DNA of 64,000 nucleotides from Subtercola vilae (lineage in GTDB: Bacteria; Actinomycetota; Actinomycetes; Actinomycetales; Microbacteriaceae). The notes under the pieces are model-generated. The model ran no database searches. It saw only the letters and a list, made by a program, of their open reading frames with translations, and was not told the origin of the DNA. Both the position numbers and the translations under genes were made by a program. The stretch covers positions 62,001-126,000 of the forward strand of contig NZ_QYRT01000002.1 in NCBI RefSeq assembly GCF_004923255.1, read 5' to 3'. Within the stretch, counting starts at the first letter, position 1. Every line of letters starts with the position of its first letter. Shown piece after piece: positions 16,010 through 24,624 of this stretch.

Positions 16010-16644
16010 GACGACTGACCAGGCCATGACAACTGCGGTGACAGGCTCAGGTTTCGACTGATGCGGCCGCAGACCTCGGCGGTGGTTCCTTCGCCGAAGA
16101 TGCGCCGCAGAATTCCTCGCTGTTCGTAAGCCTCAGCAAGGGGGGCGGTCTGGCGGGCGTACTGCTCAAGCCGCACCCTGATGACGTCGGGAGTGTCGTC
16201 TTTTCTGCCCTCGGTGACGGCCCGAGCGGCGAGGCGTTCCCTGATCTGAGCCTCGCCGACGCTGAGCAGCAGTACTGCTTCAACGAGGTGCCCGACGGCT
16301 GAGAGCGACTCGTCGAGCGAGACGGCTTGTTCGACCGTGCGGGGGTAGCCGTCGAGAATGAAACCATTGCAGGCATCTGGTTCGCTGAGGCGGTCGGCGA
16401 CCACCTTGTCGACGACGTCGTCGGGTACGTAGCTTCCTGACGAGAGCAGAGCTGAGACCCGAAGACCGAGCGGAGTCTTCGCCTTGACGTGGTGCCGAAG
16501 AACGTCGCCCGTCGAGATGGCCGGCACGCTCAGGCTCTCGGCGAGCAGGCGCGCCTGGGTTCCCTTACCCACGCCCGGCGGCCCCATCAAGAGAATACGT
16601 CGGGGCGTGACCGGCAGACGCAGCGGTGTAACGAAATCAGTCAT
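15994..16644 (-). CDS. adk: Adenylate kinase
   Basis: A 216-residue nucleotide kinase converting AMP plus ATP to two ADP. It has the P-loop GPPGVGKGTQA, the AMP-site segment STGDVLRHHV, the GFILDGYPRT motif and a short lid around LAARAVTEGRKDDTPDVIRVRL. The C-terminus has a repeated SWPGQSSWPG tail. Its start overlaps the acs stop by eight bases. Acetyl- and propionyl-CoA synthetases release AMP, so a dedicated kinase here makes metabolic sense. Most actinobacteria also have adk in the ribosomal-protein cluster, so this is probably a second copy. Confidence 0.93.
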   Translation of the reverse strand: MTDFVTPLRLPVTPRRILLMGPPGVGKGTQARLLAESLSVPAISTGDVLRHHVKAKTPLGLRVSALLSSGSYVPDDVVDKVVADRLSEPDACNGFILDGYPRTVEQAVSLDESLSAVGHLVEAVLLLSVGEAQIRERLAARAVTEGRKDDTPDVIRVRLEQYARQTAPLAEAYEQRGILRRIFGEGTTAEVCGRISRNLSLSPQLSWPGQSSWPGI

Positions 16645-18619
16645 CGTGCATTCCTGTCGATATGCCGGCGGCGATGGTCGTCATGACAGAGGTGTCGGCG
16701 AGGGTGGTCACATCGCCCACGGGCCGGTTCTCGGCCACATCTCGAAGAAGACGCCGCATGATTTTGCCCGAACGGGTTTTGGGCAGCTCGGCCACGATCA
16801 TGATCTGCCGGGGCTGGGCGATCTTGCCGATCTGGTTGGCCACGTGCATCCGCAGCTCGTGCACAACGTGCGGGCCGCCGTCGCCGGCTTCACTTCGCAG
16901 AATCACGAACGCGACGACCGCCTGACCTGTCAGCGCGTCTGCGGCCCCGACGACGGCCGCTTCGGCCACCTTGGGGTTCGAGACGAGAGCCGACTCGATC
17001 TCGGTGGTCGAGAGTCGGTGCCCCGACACGTTCATGACATCGTCGACGCGGCCCAGCAGCCAGATATCGCCGTCATCGTCTCTCTTCGCACCGTCGCCGG
17101 CGAAATACGTGCCGGGAAACTTCGACCAATACGTTTCGACGTACCGTTGGTCATCTCCCCAGATCGTGCGGAGCATCGACGGCCAGGGCTCTGTGATGAC
17201 AAGGTACCCACCGGTTCCGTTCGGTACCGAGACGCCGTCGTCGTCGACAACGTCAGCGACGATTCCGGGCAGAGCTTTCATGGCCGCACCGGGCTTGCCG
17301 TGTGTGACGCCGGGCAGCGGGCTGATCATGATCGACCCGGTCTCGGTCTGCCACCACGTGTCGACGACGGGCACGCGGTTGTGCCCGACGTGCTCCCGGT
17401 ACCACATGTACGCCTCGGGGTTGATGGGTTCGCCGACCGAGCCGATGAGACGAAGGCTCTCGAGTGAATAGTTCGCGAGCGTCTCGTGGCCCCACTTCAT
17501 GAACGCGCGAATCGCCGTCGGGGCGCAGTACAAGGTGGTGACCTGGTACTTGTCGACGATCTCCCACCAGCGCCCCTGATGCGGTGAGTCGGGGGTTCCC
17601 TCATAGAGCACCGACGTGGTCGCGTTCGACAGGGGGCCGTAGACGATGTAGCTGTGGCCGGTGACCCAGCCGATGTCGGCCGCAGTCCAGTAGACATCTG
17701 TCTCGGGTTTGAGGTCGAAGACCTCCCACTGCGTGAACGAACACCCTGTGAGGTAGCCGCCCGATGTGTGCAGAATGCCCTTCGGGTTGCCGGTTGTTCC
17801 CGACGTGTACATGACATAGAGCGGATGCTCGGAGTCGAAAGCCTCGGCCGCGTGCACCGGGCTCGCCGCCTCGACAGATTCGTGCCACCACACGTCCCGG
17901 CCGGGCATCCAGTCGACGTCGTTGCCCGCCCGATTGACGACCAGCACCGAGCGAACTGCGGGGCACCCAAGAAGGGCCGCATCGACGGTGGGCTTCATGG
18001 GCGACACCGACCCTTTGCGAAAACCGCCGTCGGCCGTGATGACCACCGTCGCGTCACAATCGAGAATGCGAGTCTTCAACGCATCTGCACTGAAACCACC
18101 GAAGACCACCGTGTGAATCGCCCCGAGTCTGGCACAGGCGAGCATGGCAATCACCGTCTCGGGAATCATCGGCATATAGATTGCCACCCGGTCGCCAGCC
18201 TTCACACCGAGGCTCGTCAGCACGTTCGCAGCCTGGCAGACCGAGTCGGTGAGTTGGCTGTAGGTGATGACCCGTGTGTCACCGGGCTCGCCCTCGAAGT
18301 AGTACGCGACCCGGTCGCCGAGCCCCGCCGCAACATGGCGGTCGAGGCAGTTGACCGCCACGTTCAGGGTGCCGCCGACGAACCACTTGGCGAACGGCGC
18401 GGTGCTCCAGTCGAGCGTCTGGGTGAAGGGTTCGGCCCACGTGAGCCGTTCTGCCTGCTTCGCCCAGAACGCCAGGTTGTCGGCCGACGCCTCGGCGTAG
18501 GCCGCAGCTGTGACGTTCGCTGCTTCTGCGAATTCCTCCGTCGGCGCGAATCTGCGGTCTTCGCGAGACAGGTTTTCGAAGGCTGCCGGATGCTGCACCG
18601 GCGTCGTGCTGATCGACAC
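16637..18619 (-). CDS. acs: Acetyl-CoA synthetase (AMP-forming)
   Basis: A 660-residue adenylate-forming ligase that makes acetyl-CoA from acetate, ATP and CoA. Visible are the N-terminal WFVGGTLN and VVFGGFSADAL segments, the P-loop-like TSGTTGNPKG, the WWQTETG motif, TGDGAKRD-type hinge context and the C-terminal acetylatable lysine site KTRSGKIMRR. GTG at 18619 gives the family length; the longer frame reads into satP. The gene lies 14 bp after satP and overlaps adk, forming an acetate uptake and activation unit. The lysine motif suggests control by reversible acetylation, as is known for Acs. Confidence 0.95.
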   Translation of the reverse strand: MSISTTPVQHPAAFENLSREDRRFAPTEEFAEAANVTAAAYAEASADNLAFWAKQAERLTWAEPFTQTLDWSTAPFAKWFVGGTLNVAVNCLDRHVAAGLGDRVAYYFEGEPGDTRVITYSQLTDSVCQAANVLTSLGVKAGDRVAIYMPMIPETVIAMLACARLGAIHTVVFGGFSADALKTRILDCDATVVITADGGFRKGSVSPMKPTVDAALLGCPAVRSVLVVNRAGNDVDWMPGRDVWWHESVEAASPVHAAEAFDSEHPLYVMYTSGTTGNPKGILHTSGGYLTGCSFTQWEVFDLKPETDVYWTAADIGWVTGHSYIVYGPLSNATTSVLYEGTPDSPHQGRWWEIVDKYQVTTLYCAPTAIRAFMKWGHETLANYSLESLRLIGSVGEPINPEAYMWYREHVGHNRVPVVDTWWQTETGSIMISPLPGVTHGKPGAAMKALPGIVADVVDDDGVSVPNGTGGYLVITEPWPSMLRTIWGDDQRYVETYWSKFPGTYFAGDGAKRDDDGDIWLLGRVDDVMNVSGHRLSTTEIESALVSNPKVAEAAVVGAADALTGQAVVAFVILRSEAGDGGPHVVHELRMHVANQIGKIAQPRQIMIVAELPKTRSGKIMRRLLRDVAENRPVGDVTTLADTSVMTTIAAGISTGMHDD

Positions 18620-18633
18620 GGCCCTGCCTGCCC

Positions 18634-19263
18634 TTACTTGCTCGGCCACACCGAAAGCACGGTGCGCTTCCAGGTGGCGTTGATGACGACCGCGAACGAC
18701 CCGTACCAGGCGAGTACCGCGGTGAGCAACCCGAGCCACCCACCGATGTGAGTGAAGGCCGCTTGGCCACTGAACTCTCCGATGGTGAGCGCGGCGAACG
18801 TGAGGGTCAGAACGATGAAGACCGCGAGCAGCACTCCGTTGGTCTTGACCGAGGCGATGGTCATGAACGCGGTGAAGATCGCCCACGCCAAGAGGAATGC
18901 GCCGACTCCCACTGCTCCGGCCGACTTTGCGACATCGGGGTTCGTCTCGAGCCACCAGAAGGCGAGCCAGAACGCGCCGTAGGAGACGAACGCGGTGGCA
19001 CCGAACGTATTGCCCTTGGCGAACTCCCAGAGCCCGGCGGCGATCTGCGCGATTCCGCCGTAGAACAGGGCGATACCGAGCACAGCTGCACCGGCAGCGG
19101 GCATCAGACCGGAGTTGGCGAGGCTCAGCAGAAAGGTCGTCAAGGCGAAAGCGCCGAGCCCCAGCGCGCCGGGGTCAGCGATATCGGGCCGCCCGAGCGC
19201 GGCGGGTCGAACGACGTTCAGGGGAAGCGCAGATACCGCAGGTTTTTCGGCCGTGATACTCAT
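18634..19263 (-). CDS. satP: SatP/GPR1-FUN34-YaaH acetate permease
   Basis: A 209-residue membrane protein with six predicted helices. The family signature near the N-terminus is seen as ADPGALGLGAFALTTFLLS (usual NPAPLGL), followed by YGGIAQIAAGLWEF and the FVSYGAFWLAFW segment. It imports acetate or succinate with protons. It lies between prpE and acs on the same strand, which supports acetate as substrate. Confidence 0.93.
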   Translation of the reverse strand: MSITAEKPAVSALPLNVVRPAALGRPDIADPGALGLGAFALTTFLLSLANSGLMPAAGAAVLGIALFYGGIAQIAAGLWEFAKGNTFGATAFVSYGAFWLAFWWLETNPDVAKSAGAVGVGAFLLAWAIFTAFMTIASVKTNGVLLAVFIVLTLTFAALTIGEFSGQAAFTHIGGWLGLLTAVLAWYGSFAVVINATWKRTVLSVWPSK

Positions 19264-19324
19264 TGTGTGACACTCCTTTGTGTTGTTTTCTTGCGATCTT
19301 GTGAGAAATTGACGAGCTGAGAAG

Positions 19325-21280
19325 TCAGTTCGTGGCCAGAGTCGCTACGATCACGGCGATGGCCTCGACGTTGTCTATCGTCGGCGGAACCACGTACTCT
19401 TCACCGTTGATGATCTGTCGCATGGTTTTGCGCAGAATCTTGCCCGACCTCGTTTTGGGCAGCGAAGCGACCACTGTGACCTCCTTGAACGCGGCGACCG
19501 CGCCGATCTGGTTGCGCACCATTGCCACCAGTTCGAGTGCCAGAACCCTCTCTTCGATGTCGGCGCCGCTTTTGAGTACCACATAGCCAGCCGGCTTCTG
19601 GCCTTTGATGGCGTCGTGCAGCCCGATCACCGCGCACTCGGCGACTGACGGATGCTGAGCCAGCACTTGCTCCATCGACCCCGTCGAGAGGCGGTGCCCT
19701 GCGACGTTGATGATGTCGTCGGTGCGGCCCATCACGAAGAGGTAGCCGTCACGGTCGAAGAATCCCGAATCGCCCGTCAGGTAGAAACCGGGAAAGGCAC
19801 TGAGATAGCCGTCGATATAACGCTGATCGCCCCGCCAGAGTGTCGAAAGCGTGCCGGGTGGCAGCGGCAACCGAATCACGATGTGGCCTTCCTGCATCGC
19901 ATTCATTCGTCGGCCGGCGTCGTCGACGATCTCGACGTTGTACCCAGGAGACGGAAACGACGGCGACCCTGCACGCAGCGGCAGGCGTTCTATTCCGTAG
20001 GGGCTGGCCGCGATGGCCCACCCCGTTTCGGTCTGCCACCAGTGATCGATGACCGGCTTCTCGAGCAGCGCCGTGGCCCACGTCCACGTGTCAGGGTCGA
20101 GCCGCTCGCCGGCCAGAAAGAGCGCGTCAAGACACGTGAGGTCGTATTTCTTCGCGAGGTGCGCGTGCGGGTCTGCCTTGCGAATCGATCGCAGCGCAGT
20201 CGGTGAGGTGAACAACGTTTTCACCCGGTAGTCAGACACCACCCGCCAGAACGCACCGGCGTCCGGTGTTCCCACCGGCTTGCCCTCGTAGAGAACCGTC
20301 GTGGCGCCGGCCAAGAGAGGCCCGTAGACGATGTAGGAGTGCCCGACGACCCAGCCCACGTCGCTCGCTGTCCACATCACCTCGCCCGCATGCACGCCGT
20401 AGATGTTCTTCATCGACCAGGTCATCGCGACGGCATGACCGCCATTGTCACGCACGACACCCTTCGGAGAGCCTGTTGTGCCTGACGTGTACAGAATGTA
20501 CAGCGGGTCGGTCGCCGCGACCGAAACGGGTGCGTGCGGCTCTGCGGCGAGCATCCGTTCGTGCCAGTCGAGCCATTCAGTGCCGGGCGATGAGTACTCG
20601 GCGGCTGACCCGGCGACCTCGGGCCGGTCTTTGACAACGACCGTGGTCACCGTGTGGGAGCTGAGCGCCAGAGCCTCAACGATGGTGGGCAGATACTCGA
20701 CAACCCGGCTCGGCTCGATTCCGCCCGATGCAGTGATGATGACCTTGGCTCCGGCGTCATCGAGCCGAGCGGCGAGCTCTTTCGCTGCGAAGCCACCGAA
20801 TACGACGGAGTGAACCGCGCCGAGCCTGGCGCACGCCAACATGGCGACGACGGCCTGGGGAATCATCGGCAGGTAGATGACGACACGATCGCCGGCGACC
20901 ACACCGGCCTCGGCGAGCATGCCGGCGCACAGCTCCACCTTCTGCAGGAGCTGGCTGTACGAGTACCGCTTCGACTTCGCCACGACCGGTGAATCGTAGA
21001 TCAGGGCGGTCGTTTCGCCGCGGCCCGCGAGAACGTGCCGATCGAGTGCGTTGTACGAGGTGTTCAGCCGGGCATCCGGAAACCAGCGATAGAGGGGTGC
21101 GGCCGAATCATCGAGCGCAGACGTCGGATAGACATCCCAGTCGATGGCCTGGGCGGCATCGAGCCAAAAGCCTTCGGGATCACTGGTCGCGCGCTCGGCG
21201 ACCGCCGCGAACGCGCCCGGCAGGGTCACCTCGCCGGGCGTAGTGCCCGCAGGTGCCTGCAGGTGCTCCGTAACGCTCAT
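19325..21280 (-). CDS. prpE: Propionyl-CoA synthetase-type acyl-CoA ligase
   Basis: A 651-residue adenylate-forming ligase of the PrpE/ACSS3 group. It has LNTSYNALDRHV, VVFGGFAAKELAARLDDA, TSGTTGSPKGVVRDNGGHA (the RDNGGHA extension is typical of PrpE rather than Acs), WWQTETGWAI and KTRSGKILRKTMR. It makes propionyl-CoA from propionate, giving AMP. ATG at 21280 has AAGGAG seven bases upstream. It heads a run with satP, acs, adk and a winged-helix gene, divergent from the RamA-like regulator. Confidence 0.92.
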   Translation of the reverse strand: MSVTEHLQAPAGTTPGEVTLPGAFAAVAERATSDPEGFWLDAAQAIDWDVYPTSALDDSAAPLYRWFPDARLNTSYNALDRHVLAGRGETTALIYDSPVVAKSKRYSYSQLLQKVELCAGMLAEAGVVAGDRVVIYLPMIPQAVVAMLACARLGAVHSVVFGGFAAKELAARLDDAGAKVIITASGGIEPSRVVEYLPTIVEALALSSHTVTTVVVKDRPEVAGSAAEYSSPGTEWLDWHERMLAAEPHAPVSVAATDPLYILYTSGTTGSPKGVVRDNGGHAVAMTWSMKNIYGVHAGEVMWTASDVGWVVGHSYIVYGPLLAGATTVLYEGKPVGTPDAGAFWRVVSDYRVKTLFTSPTALRSIRKADPHAHLAKKYDLTCLDALFLAGERLDPDTWTWATALLEKPVIDHWWQTETGWAIAASPYGIERLPLRAGSPSFPSPGYNVEIVDDAGRRMNAMQEGHIVIRLPLPPGTLSTLWRGDQRYIDGYLSAFPGFYLTGDSGFFDRDGYLFVMGRTDDIINVAGHRLSTGSMEQVLAQHPSVAECAVIGLHDAIKGQKPAGYVVLKSGADIEERVLALELVAMVRNQIGAVAAFKEVTVVASLPKTRSGKILRKTMRQIINGEEYVVPPTIDNVEAIAVIVATLATN

Positions 21281-21365
21281 CGCATTTCTCCTTTGAAATG
21301 ACCAGTCGATCGATCTCGACACTGGGCAAGCAGTTCGTCGTATCGGCTGCTACAGTGCAGGCTAC

Positions 21366-21383
21366 GAGCACGCCGATGTGCTC
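21366..21383. promoter_or_regulatory. Palindromic operator candidate between prpE and the RamA-like gene
   Basis: GAGCAC and GTGCTC flank a six-base spacer as a perfect inverted repeat. It overlaps the expected transcription start of the plus-strand regulator, downstream of a -10-like TACAGT (21351-21356). Its position in the divergent promoter suggests binding of the adjacent LuxR-type regulator or the winged-helix protein. Confidence 0.4.
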
Positions 21384-21409
21384 AACTACCGCCTGAAGGA
21401 GGTAGCAGC

Positions 21410-22282
21410 ATGAGTATCAGCACAGCCACGCATGATCTCGAATTGCTTCAGAAGACGCTCAGCGCGCTCACCGTCAAAGCCGAGTTCCCTCTCGCCTTCG
21501 GCGGGCTCGTCACGCGGGTGGGCGCGCCCCTGACCGCGTTCGTCGGCACGCGCGGGCAGACGCTGAACGGCCTTCTCATCGAGCCGACCGAGGGCCTTGG
21601 TGGCCGGGCCATCTCCGAACGACGGCCCGTCACAGCGATTCAGTATCGCGGCTCGACGTCTATCACTCATCGCTACGACCGCGAAGTTCTGGCCGAACAC
21701 ATTGTCTGCCTTGTCGCCGTTCCGGTTGTCGTCAGTGGCGCCGTCAGAGCGGTGATCTATGGGGCGCACCGCAGCGCCATTCAGCTCGGTGACCCGGTTC
21801 TTCGCACTTCGCTGGCTCTGGCCACCGGTCTGGCATGGGAGTATTCGGTGCACGATGAAGTCGAACGCCGAGTGGCCCTGCTCGAGACCGAAGGCGGCGC
21901 CGCGCACATCCGGGCCCTGGCGGCCAAGCAGAGGGCCGAGCTACGCGACCTCTACGCCGAACTGCGCTCGCTCTCCCGGGTTGTCGCAGACCCACTGCTG
22001 GCTGAGCGCCTCGATGCTTTCGGCCGAACCCTGGTGCCGAGGGCTGGCGCGCACTCAGAACCGACGGCCGAGCAACGAGACCATCGCGAACAGCTGTCAC
22101 CCCGAGAGCTCGATGTTCTCTCACAGGTGGCCCTCGGCAAGCGCAACGGCCACATCGCCGACCAGCTCGACCTCGCCGAGAGCACCGTGAAGAGCTACCT
22201 TTCGTCAGCGATGCGAAAGCTCGACGCGAACAATCGGTACGAGGCGGTCATCACGGCGCGCCAACGGGGGCTCATTCCGTGA
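21410..22282 (+). CDS. RamA-like LuxR-family regulator of acetate metabolism
   Basis: A 290-residue regulator with an N-terminal GAF-like sensory domain (about 10-150), a charged linker, and a C-terminal LuxR HTH (about 228-288) with LSPRELDVLSQVALGK and AESTVKSYLSSAMRKLDA. This architecture and length match Corynebacterium RamA, which controls acetate genes. It has a strong Shine-Dalgarno GAAGGAGG. It is divergent from the propionate/acetate activation operon, so it most likely controls it. The ligand is unknown. Confidence 0.85.
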   Translation: MSISTATHDLELLQKTLSALTVKAEFPLAFGGLVTRVGAPLTAFVGTRGQTLNGLLIEPTEGLGGRAISERRPVTAIQYRGSTSITHRYDREVLAEHIVCLVAVPVVVSGAVRAVIYGAHRSAIQLGDPVLRTSLALATGLAWEYSVHDEVERRVALLETEGGAAHIRALAAKQRAELRDLYAELRSLSRVVADPLLAERLDAFGRTLVPRAGAHSEPTAEQRDHREQLSPRELDVLSQVALGKRNGHIADQLDLAESTVKSYLSSAMRKLDANNRYEAVITARQRGLIP

Positions 22283-22351
22283 AGCACGCCAGCGTTCGGC
22301 TCGAACGCACGCCAGCAGAGCCGCGGGCCCGGCACGTGCGAGAATCGGCGT

Positions 22352-23623
22352 ATGGATGCCAACCGCCGTGGCAGGGCCGCCCCGGCCTGGCTGATTCGGC
22401 TGGCCGTTGTGACCGTGCTGGTGGGCGTCGGCGGGGGTGTTGCCGGGCTGCTGGTCAGCATGAGTCTCACCGCCATCGAACACGTCGCCTACGGCTACTC
22501 TCAGGGCTCATTTCTTGACGGTGTGCTGGGAGCCGACCCGTGGCGGCGGGTGGCCGCACTGGCGGTAGCAGGGCTCGTCGGGGGTGCGGGCTGGTGGGCG
22601 CTTCGGCGCTTCGGGCGCGCGGTGGTCTCGGTCGAGGCCAGCGTGGCGGGCGGCCGGATGCCCGGGCTGCCGACCTTGCTCAACGCGGCCCTGCAGATCG
22701 TGGTTGTCGGCCTCGGGGCTTCGATCGGCCGTGAGGTCGCACCACGCGAACTCGGCGCGCTGGTCGCGGGCTGGCTGAGCGACCGGGCGCATATCTCTGC
22801 CCGGGAGCGCAGAATTCTCGTGGCGTGCGGAGCAGGCGCTGGCCTCGCGGCCGTCTACAACGTTCCGCTGAGCGGCGCCATCTTCACCATCGAGGTTCTG
22901 CTGGCCGAGATCAGTTTCGCCGTCGCCGTGCCTGCCCTCATCACGGCCGCTGTGGCGACGATCGTCGCCCGACTGGTGGTACCGGATGCCCCGCTCTACT
23001 CGCTCCCCCCGATGCAGCTGAGTGAAACCCTGTTTGTCTGGTCGCTGCTCGCAGGCCCACTGATGGGTCTGGCGGCGATGGGCTTTGTCTGGCTGGTGCG
23101 GGGTGCGGCGAGGCTTCGGCCGCGTACCTGGCTGATCGTCTGCATCATGCCCGTGGTCTTCGCGGGCGTGGGGCTGCTGGCCATCCCGTTTCCGGCGGTG
23201 CTCGGAAACGGCAAGGCACTCGGTGAGGTTGCCTTCGCCGGCGCAGCATCCATCGGCCTGCTGGCGGTTCTGGCCGTGACGAAGGTGGTTGCGACGACCG
23301 CCACCATCGGAGCGGGAGCTGCCGGCGGTACGCTGACGCCGTCGCTTGCCGTGGGCGCCGCACTCGGTGGTGCGCTCGGCGGTCTGTGGAGTCTGTGGTG
23401 GCCCGGCAGCCCGATCGCCGGTTTCGCATTCGTCGCAGTGGCTGCGTTTCTGGCCTCGTCGATGCGAGCACCGTTCACTGCGCTGGTTCTGCTCATCGAG
23501 TTCACGGGCCAGGGCCCCGCGCTGCTGGTGCCCGCCATGCTCGCAATTGCCGGCTCGATCGCCGTCAGCCGACTCGTATCTCGATCACCGCTCGTGGCCC
23601 GCAGAAACCTGCCGGCACCCTGA
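22352..23623 (+). CDS. ClC-family chloride channel or H+/Cl- antiporter
   Basis: A 423-residue membrane protein with about ten to eleven hydrophobic segments. The filter region GASIGREVAPRELGAL keeps the gating glutamate, but the usual GREGP is changed to GREVAP. Other ClC segments are GAGAGLAAVYNVPLSGAIF and GAGAAGGTLTPSLAVGAALGG. There is no C-terminal CBS domain. It may move chloride or fluoride; the changed filter leaves the ion uncertain. It follows the RamA-like gene by 69 bp and ends in a strong hairpin. Confidence 0.9.
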   Translation: MDANRRGRAAPAWLIRLAVVTVLVGVGGGVAGLLVSMSLTAIEHVAYGYSQGSFLDGVLGADPWRRVAALAVAGLVGGAGWWALRRFGRAVVSVEASVAGGRMPGLPTLLNAALQIVVVGLGASIGREVAPRELGALVAGWLSDRAHISARERRILVACGAGAGLAAVYNVPLSGAIFTIEVLLAEISFAVAVPALITAAVATIVARLVVPDAPLYSLPPMQLSETLFVWSLLAGPLMGLAAMGFVWLVRGAARLRPRTWLIVCIMPVVFAGVGLLAIPFPAVLGNGKALGEVAFAGAASIGLLAVLAVTKVVATTATIGAGAAGGTLTPSLAVGAALGGALGGLWSLWWPGSPIAGFAFVAVAAFLASSMRAPFTALVLLIEFTGQGPALLVPAMLAIAGSIAVSRLVSRSPLVARRNLPAP

Positions 23624-23636
23624 GGGCGCCGGCAGG
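23608..23636. terminator. Bidirectional hairpin between clc and metQ
   Basis: CCTGCCGGC (23608-23616) pairs with GCCGGCAGG (23628-23636), and the inner CCC-TGA-GGG extends the stem. It covers the clc stop codon and lies just before the convergent metQ stop, so it can end both transcripts. No long T-run is present, as is common in high-GC actinobacteria. Confidence 0.6.
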
Positions 23637-23641
23637 CATGG

Positions 23642-24547
23642 TTACTTCTGAAGCGGCAGCAGAATGTTCTTCACCGACGGGTCGGTTGCCAGAAAGGTCT
23701 GCACGGCGGGGTCTTGAAACGCCTGAACGAGCTTCTTGATGTTGTCGGTGTCGGCGAAGTTCGAGCCGATGGTGAGTTGGCCGGCGAACTCGTCGGGGGC
23801 CTGAGGTGCGAAGATCTGCTTCGCGATCGGGATGTTCGCTGCCAGGTAGTACTCGGTGTAGCCCACGGCCGCGTCGAGGTCGGGCAGGGCGCGTGACTGC
23901 GCGGCGAAGTCGAGAAGGGTGAACTTCAGGTGCTTGGGGTTCGACGCGATGTCGTCTTGCGTCGCGGTGCCCTTGCTGGTTCCCGGCTTCAGGGTGATGA
24001 GGCCGGCGCTGTCGAGGATCCAGAGACCCTGGGCTTCGTTGGCCGGGTCGGAGTACAGCGAGATGGTGCCGCCATCCGGAATCTGGCTCACATCGGTGTA
24101 CTTGTCTGACCAGAGACCGAAGCCCCAACGGAAGACGGGTGTGGCGGCCTCCTCTTTGAAGTCGGGGTTGGCCTGCAGCACCTGCCCGAGCCAGAGCTTG
24201 TGCTGGTAGACCGTCGCGGCCACCTCGCCGTCGCTCACCGCGCGGTTGATCGTGTTGCTGTCGGCGAGCCCCTTGAACTCGACCGTGATGCCGTACTTCG
24301 GTGCGATGTTCGTGGCAACGTAGTTGACAAGGGCCTCTTCAGACGCATTGCCCTCGGCGGTGGCCACGTAGAGCACGGCCCCCGCCTGAGTGTTGGCCGA
24401 GGCGGTGGGGTTCAGCAGCGGAATCGTGATGCCGGCTGCGATTCCGACGACGACCACCGCGCCGCCCACGATGAAGGGCCAACGACGGCGCTTCTTCAGC
24501 TCGAAGCCGTGGCCGTTCTCGGGGGTTTCAGGGGTGTTTTCAGACAT
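23642..24547 (-). CDS. metQ: MetQ/NlpA-family substrate-binding protein, membrane-anchored
   Basis: A 301-residue ABC substrate-binding protein of the NlpA family. A basic stretch KKRRR is followed by one hydrophobic helix (about 24-46) and the binding domain (about 58-301) with ITVEFKGLADSN, AATVYQHKLWL and YTEYYLAAN. There is no lipobox cysteine, unlike usual MetQ, so it is probably held by the uncleaved helix; an ASA site at the end of the helix could allow cleavage instead. It is the last gene of the monooxygenase-metN-metI-metQ operon. Substrate may be methionine or another sulfur compound. Confidence 0.88.
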   Translation of the reverse strand: MSENTPETPENGHGFELKKRRRWPFIVGGAVVVVGIAAGITIPLLNPTASANTQAGAVLYVATAEGNASEEALVNYVATNIAPKYGITVEFKGLADSNTINRAVSDGEVAATVYQHKLWLGQVLQANPDFKEEAATPVFRWGFGLWSDKYTDVSQIPDGGTISLYSDPANEAQGLWILDSAGLITLKPGTSKGTATQDDIASNPKHLKFTLLDFAAQSRALPDLDAAVGYTEYYLAANIPIAKQIFAPQAPDEFAGQLTIGSNFADTDNIKKLVQAFQDPAVQTFLATDPSVKNILLPLQK

Positions 24548-24624
24548 GGCTGTAGTGCCTTTCAGGCGGCTGCGGAAGGTGAGGAGAAACGAGGAAGAAC
24601 GAAGAGGAGAAGAGGGGGTTTCGG

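Noticed and set aside
1-23600. Mobile genomic island
   Set aside because: No integrase, transposase, tRNA junction or direct-repeat ends were seen, and the GC-rich sequence looks uniform with the rest, although I could not compute composition.
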